Origin: Caulobacter sp.
GTDB taxonomy: Bacteria > Pseudomonadota > Alphaproteobacteria > Caulobacterales > Caulobacteraceae
NCBI GenBank assembly: GCA_030683005.1
Contig: JAUXMY010000017.1
Span: 1-64,000 of the forward strand
Length of the DNA stretch: 64,000 nucleotides
Direction of reading: 5' to 3'
Shown piece by piece: positions 45,930-53,904 of the stretch. Each line of letters starts with the position of its first letter. Position 1 is the stretch's first letter. Both the position numbers and the translations under genes were made by a program. The notes under the pieces are model-generated. The model did no database searches. It was not told where the DNA came from and saw only the letters and a list, made by a program, of their open reading frames with translations.

Positions 45930-46544
45930 ATGACCGCGCTGGAAGCTGCCTACATCGTGTTCGACTACGCCGCCGTGATTGTCTTCGCGGCGACCGGCGC
46001 GCTGGCGGCGGCGCGGCAGAAGCATGACATCGTCACCTTCGGCTTCTTCGCGGCGATCACCGGCGTGGGCGGCGGCACGCTGCGCGACCTCCTGATCGAT
46101 GCGCCGGTGTTCTGGATCTCCAGCCCCGGCTACCTGATCGCCTGCCTGGCGGCGGCGATCGCGGTCTGGCTGGTCGGCGAGCGGACCTGGCGGATGGGGG
46201 CGCTGCTCTGGCTCGACGCGGTCGGCATGGCCGCCTACGCCGTGGTCGGGGCGGCCAAGGCGCTGAGCCTGGGCCTGGGGCCCATCCCGGCGACCGTGAT
46301 GGGTGTGCTGACCGCCTGTTTCGGCGGGATCATCCGCGATGTGCTGGCCGGAGAGCCGTCGGTGCTGCTGCGGCGGGAGATCTACGTGACCGCCGCCCTG
46401 CTGGCGGCGGCGGTGTTCGTCGGGCTGGCCGGCCTGGGCGTCGACACCCTGGTCGCCGGCGGCGCGGGCTTCACCGCCGGTCTGGCGCTCAGGGGCGGCG
46501 CCCTGCGCTGGGGCTGGAGTTTGCCGGCGTTCGGGAAGGGCTAA
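45930..46544 (+). CDS. Trimeric intracellular cation channel family protein (UPF0126)
   Basis: This 204-residue membrane protein has two homologous three-helix halves, as in bacterial TRIC channels (formerly UPF0126, YicG/YadS). The duplicated signature is seen twice: GFFAAITGVGGGTLRDLLID and GVLTACFGGIIRDVLAGEPS. Family members conduct monovalent cations. The start ATG 45930 is 10 bp from GGGAGA. It stands alone. Confidence 0.92.
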   Translation: MTALEAAYIVFDYAAVIVFAATGALAAARQKHDIVTFGFFAAITGVGGGTLRDLLIDAPVFWISSPGYLIACLAAAIAVWLVGERTWRMGALLWLDAVGMAAYAVVGAAKALSLGLGPIPATVMGVLTACFGGIIRDVLAGEPSVLLRREIYVTAALLAAAVFVGLAGLGVDTLVAGGAGFTAGLALRGGALRWGWSLPAFGKG

Positions 46545-46652
46545 ACGCATTCCTCCCCCAAGTGGGGAGGGGAAGCGCATATGGCGCTGGAGTCGAAGTT
46601 TCAGGTCGAAGCGGGTTCTGGAGGTGTCTCTCCGGTGTGAGGAGGCACCGGG

Positions 46653-47028
46653 ATGGAGACGTTTTCGGACTGCTTCGGGGAGGTTGTCGATCCGCGGGCG
46701 GATGTTCCGGCTGCTGGAGCCGGAGCCGTTCGAGGCGACGTTCTCCAGGTTCACCCAGGCCTTCGCCGGAGCGCTGAAGGCCGTGGTGGCTATCGACGGC
46801 AAGGCGCTGCGCGGGACTTGCGAGCGCGGGCGCAAGTCCACGCCGCTGCATCTGGTCAACGTCCGGGCGGCGGAGAGCTGGCTGGTGATCGGTCAACGCC
46901 TCGCGCCGGGCCGCAACGAGGTTCTGGGCGCCCGGCAAGCCCTTGCGCTGCTTCGGCTGGACGGCTGCATCGTGACCGCCGACGCCCTGCACTGCCGCGC
47001 TGACACCGCCCAGGCGATACTGCGATAG
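46653..47028 (+). pseudogene. ISAs1-family transposase remnant
   Basis: Two pieces of an ISAs1-type (DDE) transposase are fused by an internal deletion. The start METFSDCFGEVVDPRAD (46653 to about 46703) is the family's N-terminus. In another frame, from 46702, MFRLLEPEPFEATFSRF, VVAIDGKALRG (with the first catalytic Asp), STPLHLVNV, RLAPGRNEV and DGCIVTADALHC (second Asp) follow, then a stop at 47028 long before the normal end. About 60 residues are missing at the junction and the C-terminal half is gone. No terminal inverted repeats are clear. It is inactive. Confidence 0.88.
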
Positions 47029-47061
47029 CCCTGCCCCTGGAGGGGGGAAGGAAAGAAGATG

Positions 47062-47835
47062 CTAGTTCCGCCGCATCGTCACGGCCCGCGTTCCGGCCTC
47101 GTCAGTGATGTCCCCGACCCATCCGCCGTCGCTGGCCGCCGACAGCCTGAGCACCGTCAGCGGCCGGCCGTAGCCGCGATTGATCCGCACCGTGAGCGTC
47201 GAACCCTGGCGCTCCAGGCTTTCGATCAGGCCGACGCGGCCGGAGCCGCCCAGGGCCCGCCAGGCGCCTTCCAGTCCGGCCCCGCCGCTGCGATCGACCA
47301 GCTGCAGGCCGTACAGCGCCGCGCCGTCGGGGCCGCGCACCGTCCAGCCGCCGTCCAGCGGCCCCTGCAGCCCCTGGGCGCTCGAGGCCGAGCCGCGGAC
47401 GCGCGCTTCATAGCCGAGGTCAATCTGGGTGGGGGGGCCGTCGGGCGAGCGTCCGGTCTCATCGATCATCACGGGGCGGTCGAGCGTCGGGCGCGGGGGC
47501 CCCGGGCGCGCCGGCGTGGCGGTGATCGCGGCGGGCGGGACCTTCGGCGGGATGGCCTGTGGCGTCCGCGGCAGCAGGACCGGCGCGGTCGGCTGGGCGC
47601 CGGGCGTGAAGGGCGCGGTCAGCAGGGCCTCCTGTTCCTCGCGCCGGGTCACCTCCGGCTCCGGCTCGGCGGAGTCGGTGGACTGGTCCGGCGGCAGGGC
47701 GTCGAGCAGGTCGGCGATGGGGTCCGAGGCCTCGGCGTTCGGCGTCACCGGCGCCTCGTAGAACACCTGCGCCCCGGCGGGGGACGCCAGGGTCAGGGTC
47801 GCGAGCAGCAGCAGGAGGGCGCCGGGACGGATCAA
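47062..47835 (-). CDS. Hypothetical secreted Pro-rich protein
   Basis: This 257-residue protein has a signal peptide (MIRPGALLLLLATLTLASPA, cleaved after GAQ), a disordered Pro/Ala/Glu region to about residue 130, and a C-terminal beta-rich domain (QIDLGYEARVRGSASSAQG to VGDITDEAGTRAVTMRRN) without cysteines. No family is recognised; it is probably periplasmic. The start is a TTG at 47833-47835 that overlaps the stop of the CitE-like gene as TTGA, so the two are coupled. Confidence 0.72.
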   Translation of the reverse strand: MIRPGALLLLLATLTLASPAGAQVFYEAPVTPNAEASDPIADLLDALPPDQSTDSAEPEPEVTRREEQEALLTAPFTPGAQPTAPVLLPRTPQAIPPKVPPAAITATPARPGPPRPTLDRPVMIDETGRSPDGPPTQIDLGYEARVRGSASSAQGLQGPLDGGWTVRGPDGAALYGLQLVDRSGGAGLEGAWRALGGSGRVGLIESLERQGSTLTVRINRGYGRPLTVLRLSAASDGGWVGDITDEAGTRAVTMRRN

Positions 47836-48695
47836 GCGGCCTCCGCCTCGCGGATGGCGTCGGCCACGGCGACCAGCCGCCGCGATTGCTCCAGGTGCAG
47901 CAGCTCGGCCATCTTGCCCTCGACGCGGATGGCGCCCTTGCCCTGGTTCTCCGGCAGGGCGAAGGCGGCGATGACGGCGCGGGCGAACGCGACCTCGGCC
48001 GGGGCCGGCGAGAACACCAGGTTGCAGATGTCGATCTGTTTGGGATGGATCAGGGTCTTGCCGTCGAAGCCGAAGTCGACGCCCTGGCGGCAGACGGCCT
48101 CCAGCGAGGCCTGGTCCTCGATGTCGTTATGGACGCCGTCCAGGATGGTCAGGCCATGGATGCGGGCGGCCGCGACGGCCAGCGACAGGGCGGCGAAGAA
48201 CGGCTCGCGGCCCGGGGTGATCCGCGCGCGGGTCTCCTTGGCCAGGTCGTTGGTGCCCATGACGAAGGTGGTCAGCTGCGTCGTCGCGGCCGCGGCGGCG
48301 ATGGCCTCCAGCGCGAACAGCGAGCGGCCGGTCTCGATCATCGCCCACAGGGCGGTGTCGTCGTGCAGCGGCGCGGAATAGGCGGCGACGTCGGCGGCGC
48401 TGTTGACCTTCGGGACCAGGATGGCGTCCGGCCGCGCGGCGGCGGCGGCGCGCAGGTCGGCCTCGCCCCAGGGGGTGTCGGCGCCGTTGACGCGGATGAC
48501 CAGCTCCCGCCGGCCAAAGCCGCCGTCCTTCACCGCGGCGATCGCCTGCTCGCGGGCCGTCTCCTTGGCGTCCGGCGCGACGGCGTCCTCGAGGTCGAGG
48601 ATGACCACGTCACAGGGCAGGCTGCGCGCCTTTTCGATCGCCTTGGCGTTGGAGGCGGGCATGTACAGGGCGCTGCGGCGGGGACGGTCGGTCAT
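47832..48695 (-). CDS. CoA ester lyase, HpcH/HpaI-CitE family
   Basis: This 287-residue TIM-barrel lyase is of the citrate lyase beta/malyl-CoA lyase family. Motifs are RSALYMPASNAKAIEKA, CDVVILDLEDAVAPDAK (metal-binding Glu/Asp), ELVIRVNG, AILVPKVNS, WAMIETGRSLFALE, FVMGTNDLAKE, and DGKTLIHPKQI near the C-terminus. It may cleave malyl-CoA, methylmalyl-CoA or citramalyl-CoA; the substrate cannot be fixed. The mesaconyl-CoA hydratase-like gene at 54335-55387 would fit a shared C4/C5 acyl-CoA route. Confidence 0.88.
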   Translation of the reverse strand: MTDRPRRSALYMPASNAKAIEKARSLPCDVVILDLEDAVAPDAKETAREQAIAAVKDGGFGRRELVIRVNGADTPWGEADLRAAAAARPDAILVPKVNSAADVAAYSAPLHDDTALWAMIETGRSLFALEAIAAAAATTQLTTFVMGTNDLAKETRARITPGREPFFAALSLAVAAARIHGLTILDGVHNDIEDQASLEAVCRQGVDFGFDGKTLIHPKQIDICNLVFSPAPAEVAFARAVIAAFALPENQGKGAIRVEGKMAELLHLEQSRRLVAVADAIREAEAA

Positions 48696-48850
48696 GGTGG
48701 GCGCGGGGTTCCGTATTTTTGTTGGAGAACGTCTTAGCCGGACTGGCGCGGCGATGGCTAGCGGGTCGGCGAGCGGTCGGCCTGGTCAAGGACGGCCCTG
48801 CGGGCCGCCGCTGCGCCAGGGCGTCAGGGCGGGGTGTGCTGAAAACTCCG

Positions 48851-48930
48851 TGTTCCCGGCGGAGGCCGGGACCCATGCGGCCGCGCCGGCGCCTGAGGCA
48901 TGGGCCCCGGCCTTCGCCGGGGAGACGGGA
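48851..48930. repeat. Imperfect inverted repeat (diverged relative of 43401-43503)
   Basis: TTCCCGGCGGAGGCCGGGACCCATG pairs with CATGGGCCCCGGCCTTCGCCGGGGA. The gap 48696-48998 holds this repeat and a hairpin at 48961-48981 but no gene. Confidence 0.65.
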
Positions 48931-48960
48931 TATGGGGACCATGCTATATCCCCACCCAAA

Positions 48961-48981
48961 GGGCGGCCCCATCGGCCGCCC
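48961..48981 (+). other. Hairpin just upstream of mtaB
   Basis: GGGCGGCC/GGCCGCCC with a 5-base loop, preceded by AAA and followed by GTCTTCGTT, ends 17 bases before the mtaB ATG. It could terminate incoming transcription or form a leader structure. Confidence 0.4.
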
Positions 48982-48998
48982 GTCTTCGTTCCGAGCCG

Positions 48999-50285
48999 AT
49001 GTCCGCCACCCTCCCCATCCCCGCCGAACTCGAGGACGTGCAGGTCGTCACCTTCGGGTGCCGGCTGAACGCCTATGAGAGCGAGGCCATCCGGGCGCGG
49101 GCGACGGCGGACGGGCTGCGGGACGCGGTGGTGTTCAATACCTGCGCGGTGACGAACGAGGCCGTGCGCCAGGCGCGGCAGGCGATCCGCAAGGCGCGGC
49201 GCGAGCGGCCGGGCGCCCGGCTGATCGTCACCGGCTGCGCGGCCCAGATCGATCCCGCAGCCTTCGCCGCCATGCCCGAGGTCGACCTGGTGCTCGGCAA
49301 CGCCGAGAAGGCCGCCCCCGGCGCGCTGGGCGACACCTCGGCCCGGGTGCGGGTCAACGACATCATGAGCGTGCGCGAGACGGCCGGGCATCTGGTCGAC
49401 GGGCTCAAGGATCGCGCCCGGGCCTATGTCGAGGTCCAGAACGGCTGCGATCACCGCTGCACCTTCTGCATCATCCCCTACGGCCGCGGTAACTCGCGGT
49501 CGGCGGCGGCGGGCGAGGTGGTCGAACAGGTCCGCCGGCTGACGGCAGAGGGCTATCGCGAGGTGGTGCTGACCGGCGTCGACATCACCAGCTGGGGCGC
49601 CGACCTGCCGGGCCAGCCGACGCTGGGCCAGCTGGTTGCACGGATTCTGAAGCTGGTCCCGGACCTGCCCCGCCTGCGCCTGTCGTCGATCGACGCGGCC
49701 GAGATCGATCCCGACCTGATGCGATGCCTGGCCGAAGAGCCCCGGCTGATGCCCTACCTGCATCTGTCGCTGCAGGCGGGCGACGACCTGATCCTCAAGC
49801 GGATGAAGCGCCGCCACCTGCGCGCCGACGCGCTGAAGCTGATCGCCGACGTCCGCGCCGTGCGGCCCGACACCGCCTTCGGCGCCGACCTGATCGCCGG
49901 CTTCCCGACCGAGAGCGAGGCGGCGTTCGACAACACGCTGGCGCTGGTCGAGGAGGCGGGCCTGTCGTTCCTGCACGTCTTCCCCTACAGCGCCCGCCCG
50001 GGCACCCCGGCCGCCCGGATGCCGCCCGTGAAGGGGGCGGTGATCAAGGACCGCGCCCGTCGCCTGCGCGAGGCCGGCGACGCGGCCCTGCAGCGGCACC
50101 TGCAGCGTCAGGTCGGCCGGGTTCTGAACGGCCTGGTCGAGCGGGCCGGCTTCGCCCGGGCGGATGACTTCACGGAGATCGCCTTCCCTGGGGACGCTCC
50201 GGTAGGCGAGATAGTCCGTATGCAGATCATAGGTGTCGACGGGGCGCGCCTCTACGCCGCCCGTCTCGGCGCCGGCCCCACATAG
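48999..50285 (+). CDS. mtaB: tRNA t6A37 methylthiotransferase MtaB
   Basis: MtaB is a radical-SAM enzyme that makes ms2t6A at position 37 of tRNA. The 428-residue protein has the N-terminal UPF0004 domain with three cluster-binding cysteines (FGCRLNAYES, NTCAVT, TGCAAQ), the radical-SAM motif GCDHRCTFC near residue 151, the barrel, and a short C-terminal TRAM-like region. ATG 48999 fits; the open frame upstream includes the repeat. The last 34 bases overlap the 3' end of the convergent citrate synthase gene. Confidence 0.94.
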   Translation: MSATLPIPAELEDVQVVTFGCRLNAYESEAIRARATADGLRDAVVFNTCAVTNEAVRQARQAIRKARRERPGARLIVTGCAAQIDPAAFAAMPEVDLVLGNAEKAAPGALGDTSARVRVNDIMSVRETAGHLVDGLKDRARAYVEVQNGCDHRCTFCIIPYGRGNSRSAAAGEVVEQVRRLTAEGYREVVLTGVDITSWGADLPGQPTLGQLVARILKLVPDLPRLRLSSIDAAEIDPDLMRCLAEEPRLMPYLHLSLQAGDDLILKRMKRRHLRADALKLIADVRAVRPDTAFGADLIAGFPTESEAAFDNTLALVEEAGLSFLHVFPYSARPGTPAARMPPVKGAVIKDRARRLREAGDAALQRHLQRQVGRVLNGLVERAGFARADDFTEIAFPGDAPVGEIVRMQIIGVDGARLYAARLGAGPT

Positions 50286-51337
50286 ACCGACTGCGGCCGG
50301 ATCAGGCGTCCGCCGGCCAGCTGTTCGCGGGCGTGGGCCAGCCAGCCGGCGACGCGGCCCATGGCGAAGACGCCGGTGAAGGCGGCGGGCGGGAAGGCCA
50401 GGGCCTCCAGCAGCAGGGCGGTGTAGAATTCAACATTGGTCTGCAGCGACCGGTCGGGCTTGCGCTCCCGCAGGATGTCGAGCGCCGCGCGCTCCACCGC
50501 CTCGGCGAAGGCCAGCCGGCCGGGAGCGACGTTGGAGCCCTGGGTCAGCCGGCGCACCGCGCCCTTCAGCGCATCGGCGCGGGGGTCGCGGACCTTGTAG
50601 ATGCGGTGGCCAAAGCCCATCAGCCGTTCGCCGCTGTCCAGCGCCTGTTCCAGCCAGGCGCGCGCGTGGCCAGGCGTGCCGATGGCGTCGAGCATCTCGA
50701 TCACCGGGCCGGGCGCGCCGCCGTGCAGGGGGCCCTTCAGCGCCGATATGCCGCCCAGCACCGCCGAGGTCAGGCCCGCGCGGGTCGAGGCGATCACCCG
50801 GGCGGCGAAGGTCGAGGCGTTCAGGCCATGGTCGCTGACCGTGACCAGATAGGCGTCCAGCGCGCGGGCTTCCTCCGCCGTCGGCGCTGCGCCGCGCAGC
50901 ATGCGCAGGATGTCGGCGCTGTGGGTCACGGTCGCGTCGGGCGCCACGGGGGCCAGCCCCTGTCCGGCCCGCACCACGGCCGGGATGAACACCGCCGGCG
51001 CGGCCAGCAGGCGCAGGGCGGTGGACAGGTCGTCGCCGTCGGGCAGGCGCGCGGTCAGGGCCCGCATGGCCTCGACCGGGTCCAGCGCCAGCAGGCCGGC
51101 ATCGAGGACAGCAACCTGGGCAAACACATCGACCCGCGCCGCGCCCAGCGCCGGTGCGACGTCGGCGGGCAGGTCCACGTAGAAGCCGTCGAACAGCAGC
51201 TGGACGACGTCCTCGAAGGTCGCCCGGCCTGCGAGGTCGTCCAGCGACCGGCCGCGGATCACCAGTCGCCCGGCCAGGCCGTCGACCTCCGACAGCACCG
51301 TCTCGGCGGCGACCACATTTTCCAGACCATCAGACAT
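50252..51337 (-). CDS. Citrate synthase/2-methylcitrate synthase-like protein
   Basis: This 361-residue protein belongs to the citrate synthase fold. Active-site histidines are in GPLHGGAPG near residue 205 and MGFGHRIYKVRDPRA near 245; the catalytic Asp position reads TNVEFYTA, with Glu, as in several citrate synthase 2 types. It condenses an acyl-CoA with oxaloacetate; citrate or methylcitrate cannot be told apart from sequence. It is divergent from a second, HTH-fused citrate synthase, with 90 bp and a TTGAT/ATCAA inverted repeat between. It overlaps mtaB at the 3' end. Confidence 0.9.
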   Translation of the reverse strand: MSDGLENVVAAETVLSEVDGLAGRLVIRGRSLDDLAGRATFEDVVQLLFDGFYVDLPADVAPALGAARVDVFAQVAVLDAGLLALDPVEAMRALTARLPDGDDLSTALRLLAAPAVFIPAVVRAGQGLAPVAPDATVTHSADILRMLRGAAPTAEEARALDAYLVTVSDHGLNASTFAARVIASTRAGLTSAVLGGISALKGPLHGGAPGPVIEMLDAIGTPGHARAWLEQALDSGERLMGFGHRIYKVRDPRADALKGAVRRLTQGSNVAPGRLAFAEAVERAALDILRERKPDRSLQTNVEFYTALLLEALAFPPAAFTGVFAMGRVAGWLAHAREQLAGGRLIRPQSVYVGPAPRRAA

Positions 51338-51395
51338 CCGGATCTCCCTTTCTCTCGTCTTTCACGGCGACAGATCGGCCCGGATCGTGATATCG

Positions 51396-51418
51396 TCAAC
51401 CTTGATCAATATAATCAA
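51396..51418. promoter_or_regulatory. Operator-like sequence between the divergent citrate synthase genes
   Basis: TTGAT-CAATATA-ATCAA (51402-51418) is an inverted repeat next to TCAACCTTGATCA (51396-51408), which recurs inverted at 63678-63690 near cpaB. The AT-rich segment ends 10 bp before the HTH-citrate synthase start and may be bound by that protein's HTH domain. Confidence 0.5.
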
Positions 51419-51427
51419 TGTGAACTG

Positions 51428-52573
51428 ATGCAGCGCGACTGGCTGACGGCGGAAGAGGCGATGGCGCAGCTGGGCATCCGCCCCCAGACCCTTTACGCCT
51501 ATGTCAGCCGGGGCCGCATCGAGGCCCGGCCCGATCCCGAGGATCCGCGCCGCAGCCGCTATCGCCTCGCCGACATCGGCCGACTGGCCGAGCGCAAGCA
51601 GCGGGGCCGCAAGGCGGCCCAGGTCGCGGCCGGGGCCATCGCCTGGGGCGAGCCGGTGCTGGATTCGGCAATCACCACCGTCGCCCACGGCCGGCTGTTC
51701 TATCGCGGCCGCGACGCGGTCGAACTTGCCGGACACGCCTCGCTGGAGGCCACCGCCCGGCTGCTGCGCGGCGGCGACGGCGCGGCGCTGAAGGGCGTGG
51801 CGCGGACCCCGCCGCCGGAGGGGGAGTCTATCCGGGCGCGGCTGTTCACCGCGCTGTCCGAGCGGGCCGGGATCGACCCGCCGGCCCGGGGCCGCGCGCC
51901 GCTGGCCCTGGCGGCCGAGGCGGCGGGGCTGCTCGACCTGGTCGCCGACGCGGCGGCGGGGCGGATCGAGCATGGCCAGATCCACTTGCGGCTCGCCCAG
52001 GCCTGGGGGCGACCGGAGGCGGCCGACGCCCTGCGCCAGGCGCTGGTGCTGCTGGCCGACCACGAGCTGAACGCCTCGACCTTCGCCGCCCGGGTGACCG
52101 CCTCGACCGGGGCTTCGCTGGCGGCCGCGGCCCTGGCCGGGCTGGCGGCGCTGTCGGGGCCCCTGCATGGCGGCATCGCCGGGCGGGTGCGCAATCTGGT
52201 CGAGGAGAGCGGCCGGATCGGGCCACAGGCGGCCGTGGCCGGACGTATCGCGCGGGCCGGGCCAATCCCGGGCTTCGGCCACCCTCTGTATCCTGAGGGC
52301 GACCCGCGCGCGGCGGCCTTGCTGGCGGCGTTCGACCTGCCGCCGACCTACGCCAGGCTCAAGCTCGCCGTGGAGGCGGCCACCGGCGAGGCGGCCAACA
52401 TCGACTTCCTGCTCACCGCGGTGGCCGAGCGCTTCGGCCTGCCGGACGACGCGCCGTTCGCCCTGTTCGCCGTCGCCCGCACCGCCGGCTGGCTGGCCCA
52501 TGCGGTGGAGCAGCTCCAGACCGGCGCGCTGATCCGGCCCAGGGCGCGATACACGGGGCCGAGCGTCTCCTGA
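51428..52573 (+). CDS. Citrate synthase homologue with N-terminal helix-turn-helix
   Basis: This 381-residue protein fuses an excisionase/MerR-like DNA-binding domain (residues 1-62: DWLTAEEAMAQLGIRPQTLY, AYVSRGRIEARPDPEDPRRS, RYRLADIGRLAERKQRG) to a complete but short citrate synthase fold. Catalytic positions remain: GPLHGG, PGFGHPLYPEGDPRA and NIDFLL for the two histidines and the Asp. HTH-fused citrate synthases are recorded in databases for several alphaproteobacteria but, to my knowledge, not functionally explained. It may be an enzyme that senses acyl-CoA or oxaloacetate and controls the divergent citrate synthase gene. Confidence 0.9.
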   Translation: MQRDWLTAEEAMAQLGIRPQTLYAYVSRGRIEARPDPEDPRRSRYRLADIGRLAERKQRGRKAAQVAAGAIAWGEPVLDSAITTVAHGRLFYRGRDAVELAGHASLEATARLLRGGDGAALKGVARTPPPEGESIRARLFTALSERAGIDPPARGRAPLALAAEAAGLLDLVADAAAGRIEHGQIHLRLAQAWGRPEAADALRQALVLLADHELNASTFAARVTASTGASLAAAALAGLAALSGPLHGGIAGRVRNLVEESGRIGPQAAVAGRIARAGPIPGFGHPLYPEGDPRAAALLAAFDLPPTYARLKLAVEAATGEAANIDFLLTAVAERFGLPDDAPFALFAVARTAGWLAHAVEQLQTGALIRPRARYTGPSVS

Positions 52574-52664
52574 ACCGCCCGCCGGCGTCGGGGCCCGCCG
52601 CCGTCGGGCAGCGGAACCGGCTCGCCGCGCATTCACTTCCTTCAGCAGACACCTGGAGGACATC

Positions 52665-52889
52665 ATGGAAAAGCCTGACGCCCCGACGCGCAGGGAAGAC
52701 CTCGACCGTACAGCCCCTCGCCCACGCCTGACGCCCGATGGCGTTCCCCTCACCGAGAGCCAGAGGGTGAAGACCGAGGGCCTTGCCGACCTGCTCCCCA
52801 CGCTGTCAACAGAGCCGCCGGAGGGCGACGGGAAGGTTACTCCGCCGATAGCCCCCCGGCGACGCCCCCTGCTTCATAGGGAGGGGTGA
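52665..52889 (+). CDS. Possible small Pro/Arg-rich protein
   Basis: This 74-residue frame has a strong ribosome site (CTGGAGG, six bases before ATG 52665) and a hydrophilic composition (KPDAPTRREDLDRTAPRPRL, then LTESQRVKTEGLADLLPTL). No domain is recognised. The stop overlaps a GTG that is in frame with the next gene. The ribosome site argues for translation; the composition argues only weakly. Confidence 0.4.
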   Translation: MEKPDAPTRREDLDRTAPRPRLTPDGVPLTESQRVKTEGLADLLPTLSTEPPEGDGKVTPPIAPRRRPLLHREG

Positions 52890-52927
52890 ACGGGGTAGGC
52901 TGGACGCCGGTATTCACGGGGGGCGCC

Positions 52928-53689
52928 ATGCCGATCAACAAACGGACCTGGGCGCTTGCGACCGTCGCCGCCGGCCTCGCCACCCTGGGCGTCACCGCGA
53001 TGTTCCAGGCCCTGCCCGAGGTCGCCGCCGGGCGCGCCGCCGGCTGCTTCGCCTCGCCGCCGGTAATCGCCTTCGAGTTCGCCCGCACCGCCCAGCAGGC
53101 TGCGGCCCTGTTCGGGAGCGGCGATTGCCGGGCGGCGTCGATCACCGCCATGGACGCCATCAACCGGCTCGACGTTTGGGCCTATATCCCGACCTACACC
53201 CTGTTCGGCGTCTTCGGCGTCCTCTTCGCGGCGCGCGGGACGCGGCCGAGGCTGGCGCTGCTCGCCATCCTCGCGGCGATCACCGCCCTGGTCGCCGACT
53301 ATGTAGAGACGAATGCCCTGTTGGCCATCACCGCCGACCTCGACCGAGCGACCGACGCCATGACGGTGCGCGCCTCGACCGCGGCCTGGGCCAAGTTCTT
53401 CGCGCTCGGCGCTCACGGCCTGCTGGTCGCGGCGGTCTGCTTCCGCGTGACGCCGAAGCGCTGGATCGTCGGCGGGGCGATGGTGCTGCCCGTGCTGGGC
53501 GTCATCGCGGCGGCGACCGATCCGGAGACGCGCGGCGGCCTGATGACGTTGGGGCTGACGCTCGGCTGGCTGACGCTGATGGCCTTCGCGGCAAAGGAAG
53601 CCGTGTGGCCGGTGAAGAACGACGACATCTCCCACCTGGGAGAGGCGGACCATGCGGAGCATGGTGGAGCGGGAAGCGCGGGCGGTTGA
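52928..53689 (+). CDS. Hypothetical multi-pass membrane protein
   Basis: This 253-residue protein has about six membrane helices (for example TWALATVAAGLATLGVTAMF, IPTYTLFGVFGVLFAA, LALLAILAAITALVADYVET). No family is recognised. ATG 52928 is preferred; GTG 52886 is in frame and overlaps the preceding stop. The last 16 residues (EADHAEHGGAGSAGG) are encoded by the REP palindrome at 53644-53678, so a repeat has supplied the C-terminus and stop region. Confidence 0.75.
   Translation: MPINKRTWALATVAAGLATLGVTAMFQALPEVAAGRAAGCFASPPVIAFEFARTAQQAAALFGSGDCRAASITAMDAINRLDVWAYIPTYTLFGVFGVLFAARGTRPRLALLAILAAITALVADYVETNALLAITADLDRATDAMTVRASTAAWAKFFALGAHGLLVAAVCFRVTPKRWIVGGAMVLPVLGVIAAATDPETRGGLMTLGLTLGWLTLMAFAAKEAVWPVKNDDISHLGEADHAEHGGAGSAGG
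53644..53678 (+). repeat. REP-like palindrome, left unit of the gene-less locus
   Basis: This 35-bp unit is nearly identical to 133-167 and lies inside the 3' end of the membrane-protein gene. Confidence 0.8.
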
Positions 53690-53744
53690 CGACTATTCGG
53701 ATCGGCAGGGCCATCGAAGACTGTGCGTGACCGGCTGACGGCGG

Positions 53745-53843
53745 CGCATCCCTCTCCACCACCCTGAGGGTGGTCCCCTTGTTTGTCGGAGGCCTGCTAG
53801 ACTGTGGATGTCTTCCGGGACGCCCGCCTGACGGGCCAACGCC
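53745..53843 (-). repeat. REP-like palindrome plus 65-bp block, inverted copy
   Basis: The REP unit 53745-53778 (hairpin ACCACCCTCAGGGTGGT) is followed directly by the 65-bp block 53779-53843. With 53644-53678 this reproduces, in inverted orientation, the block-REP-REP order seen at 66-658, but with a 66-bp linker where the DUF559 gene would be. The gap 53690-53904 has no gene. Confidence 0.8.
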
Positions 53844-53904
53844 CTTCCTGCTCTCAATGCTCGGCCATATGCGATAGCCCTGCCTCCAAGGGGAAGGGTT
53901 CGCG

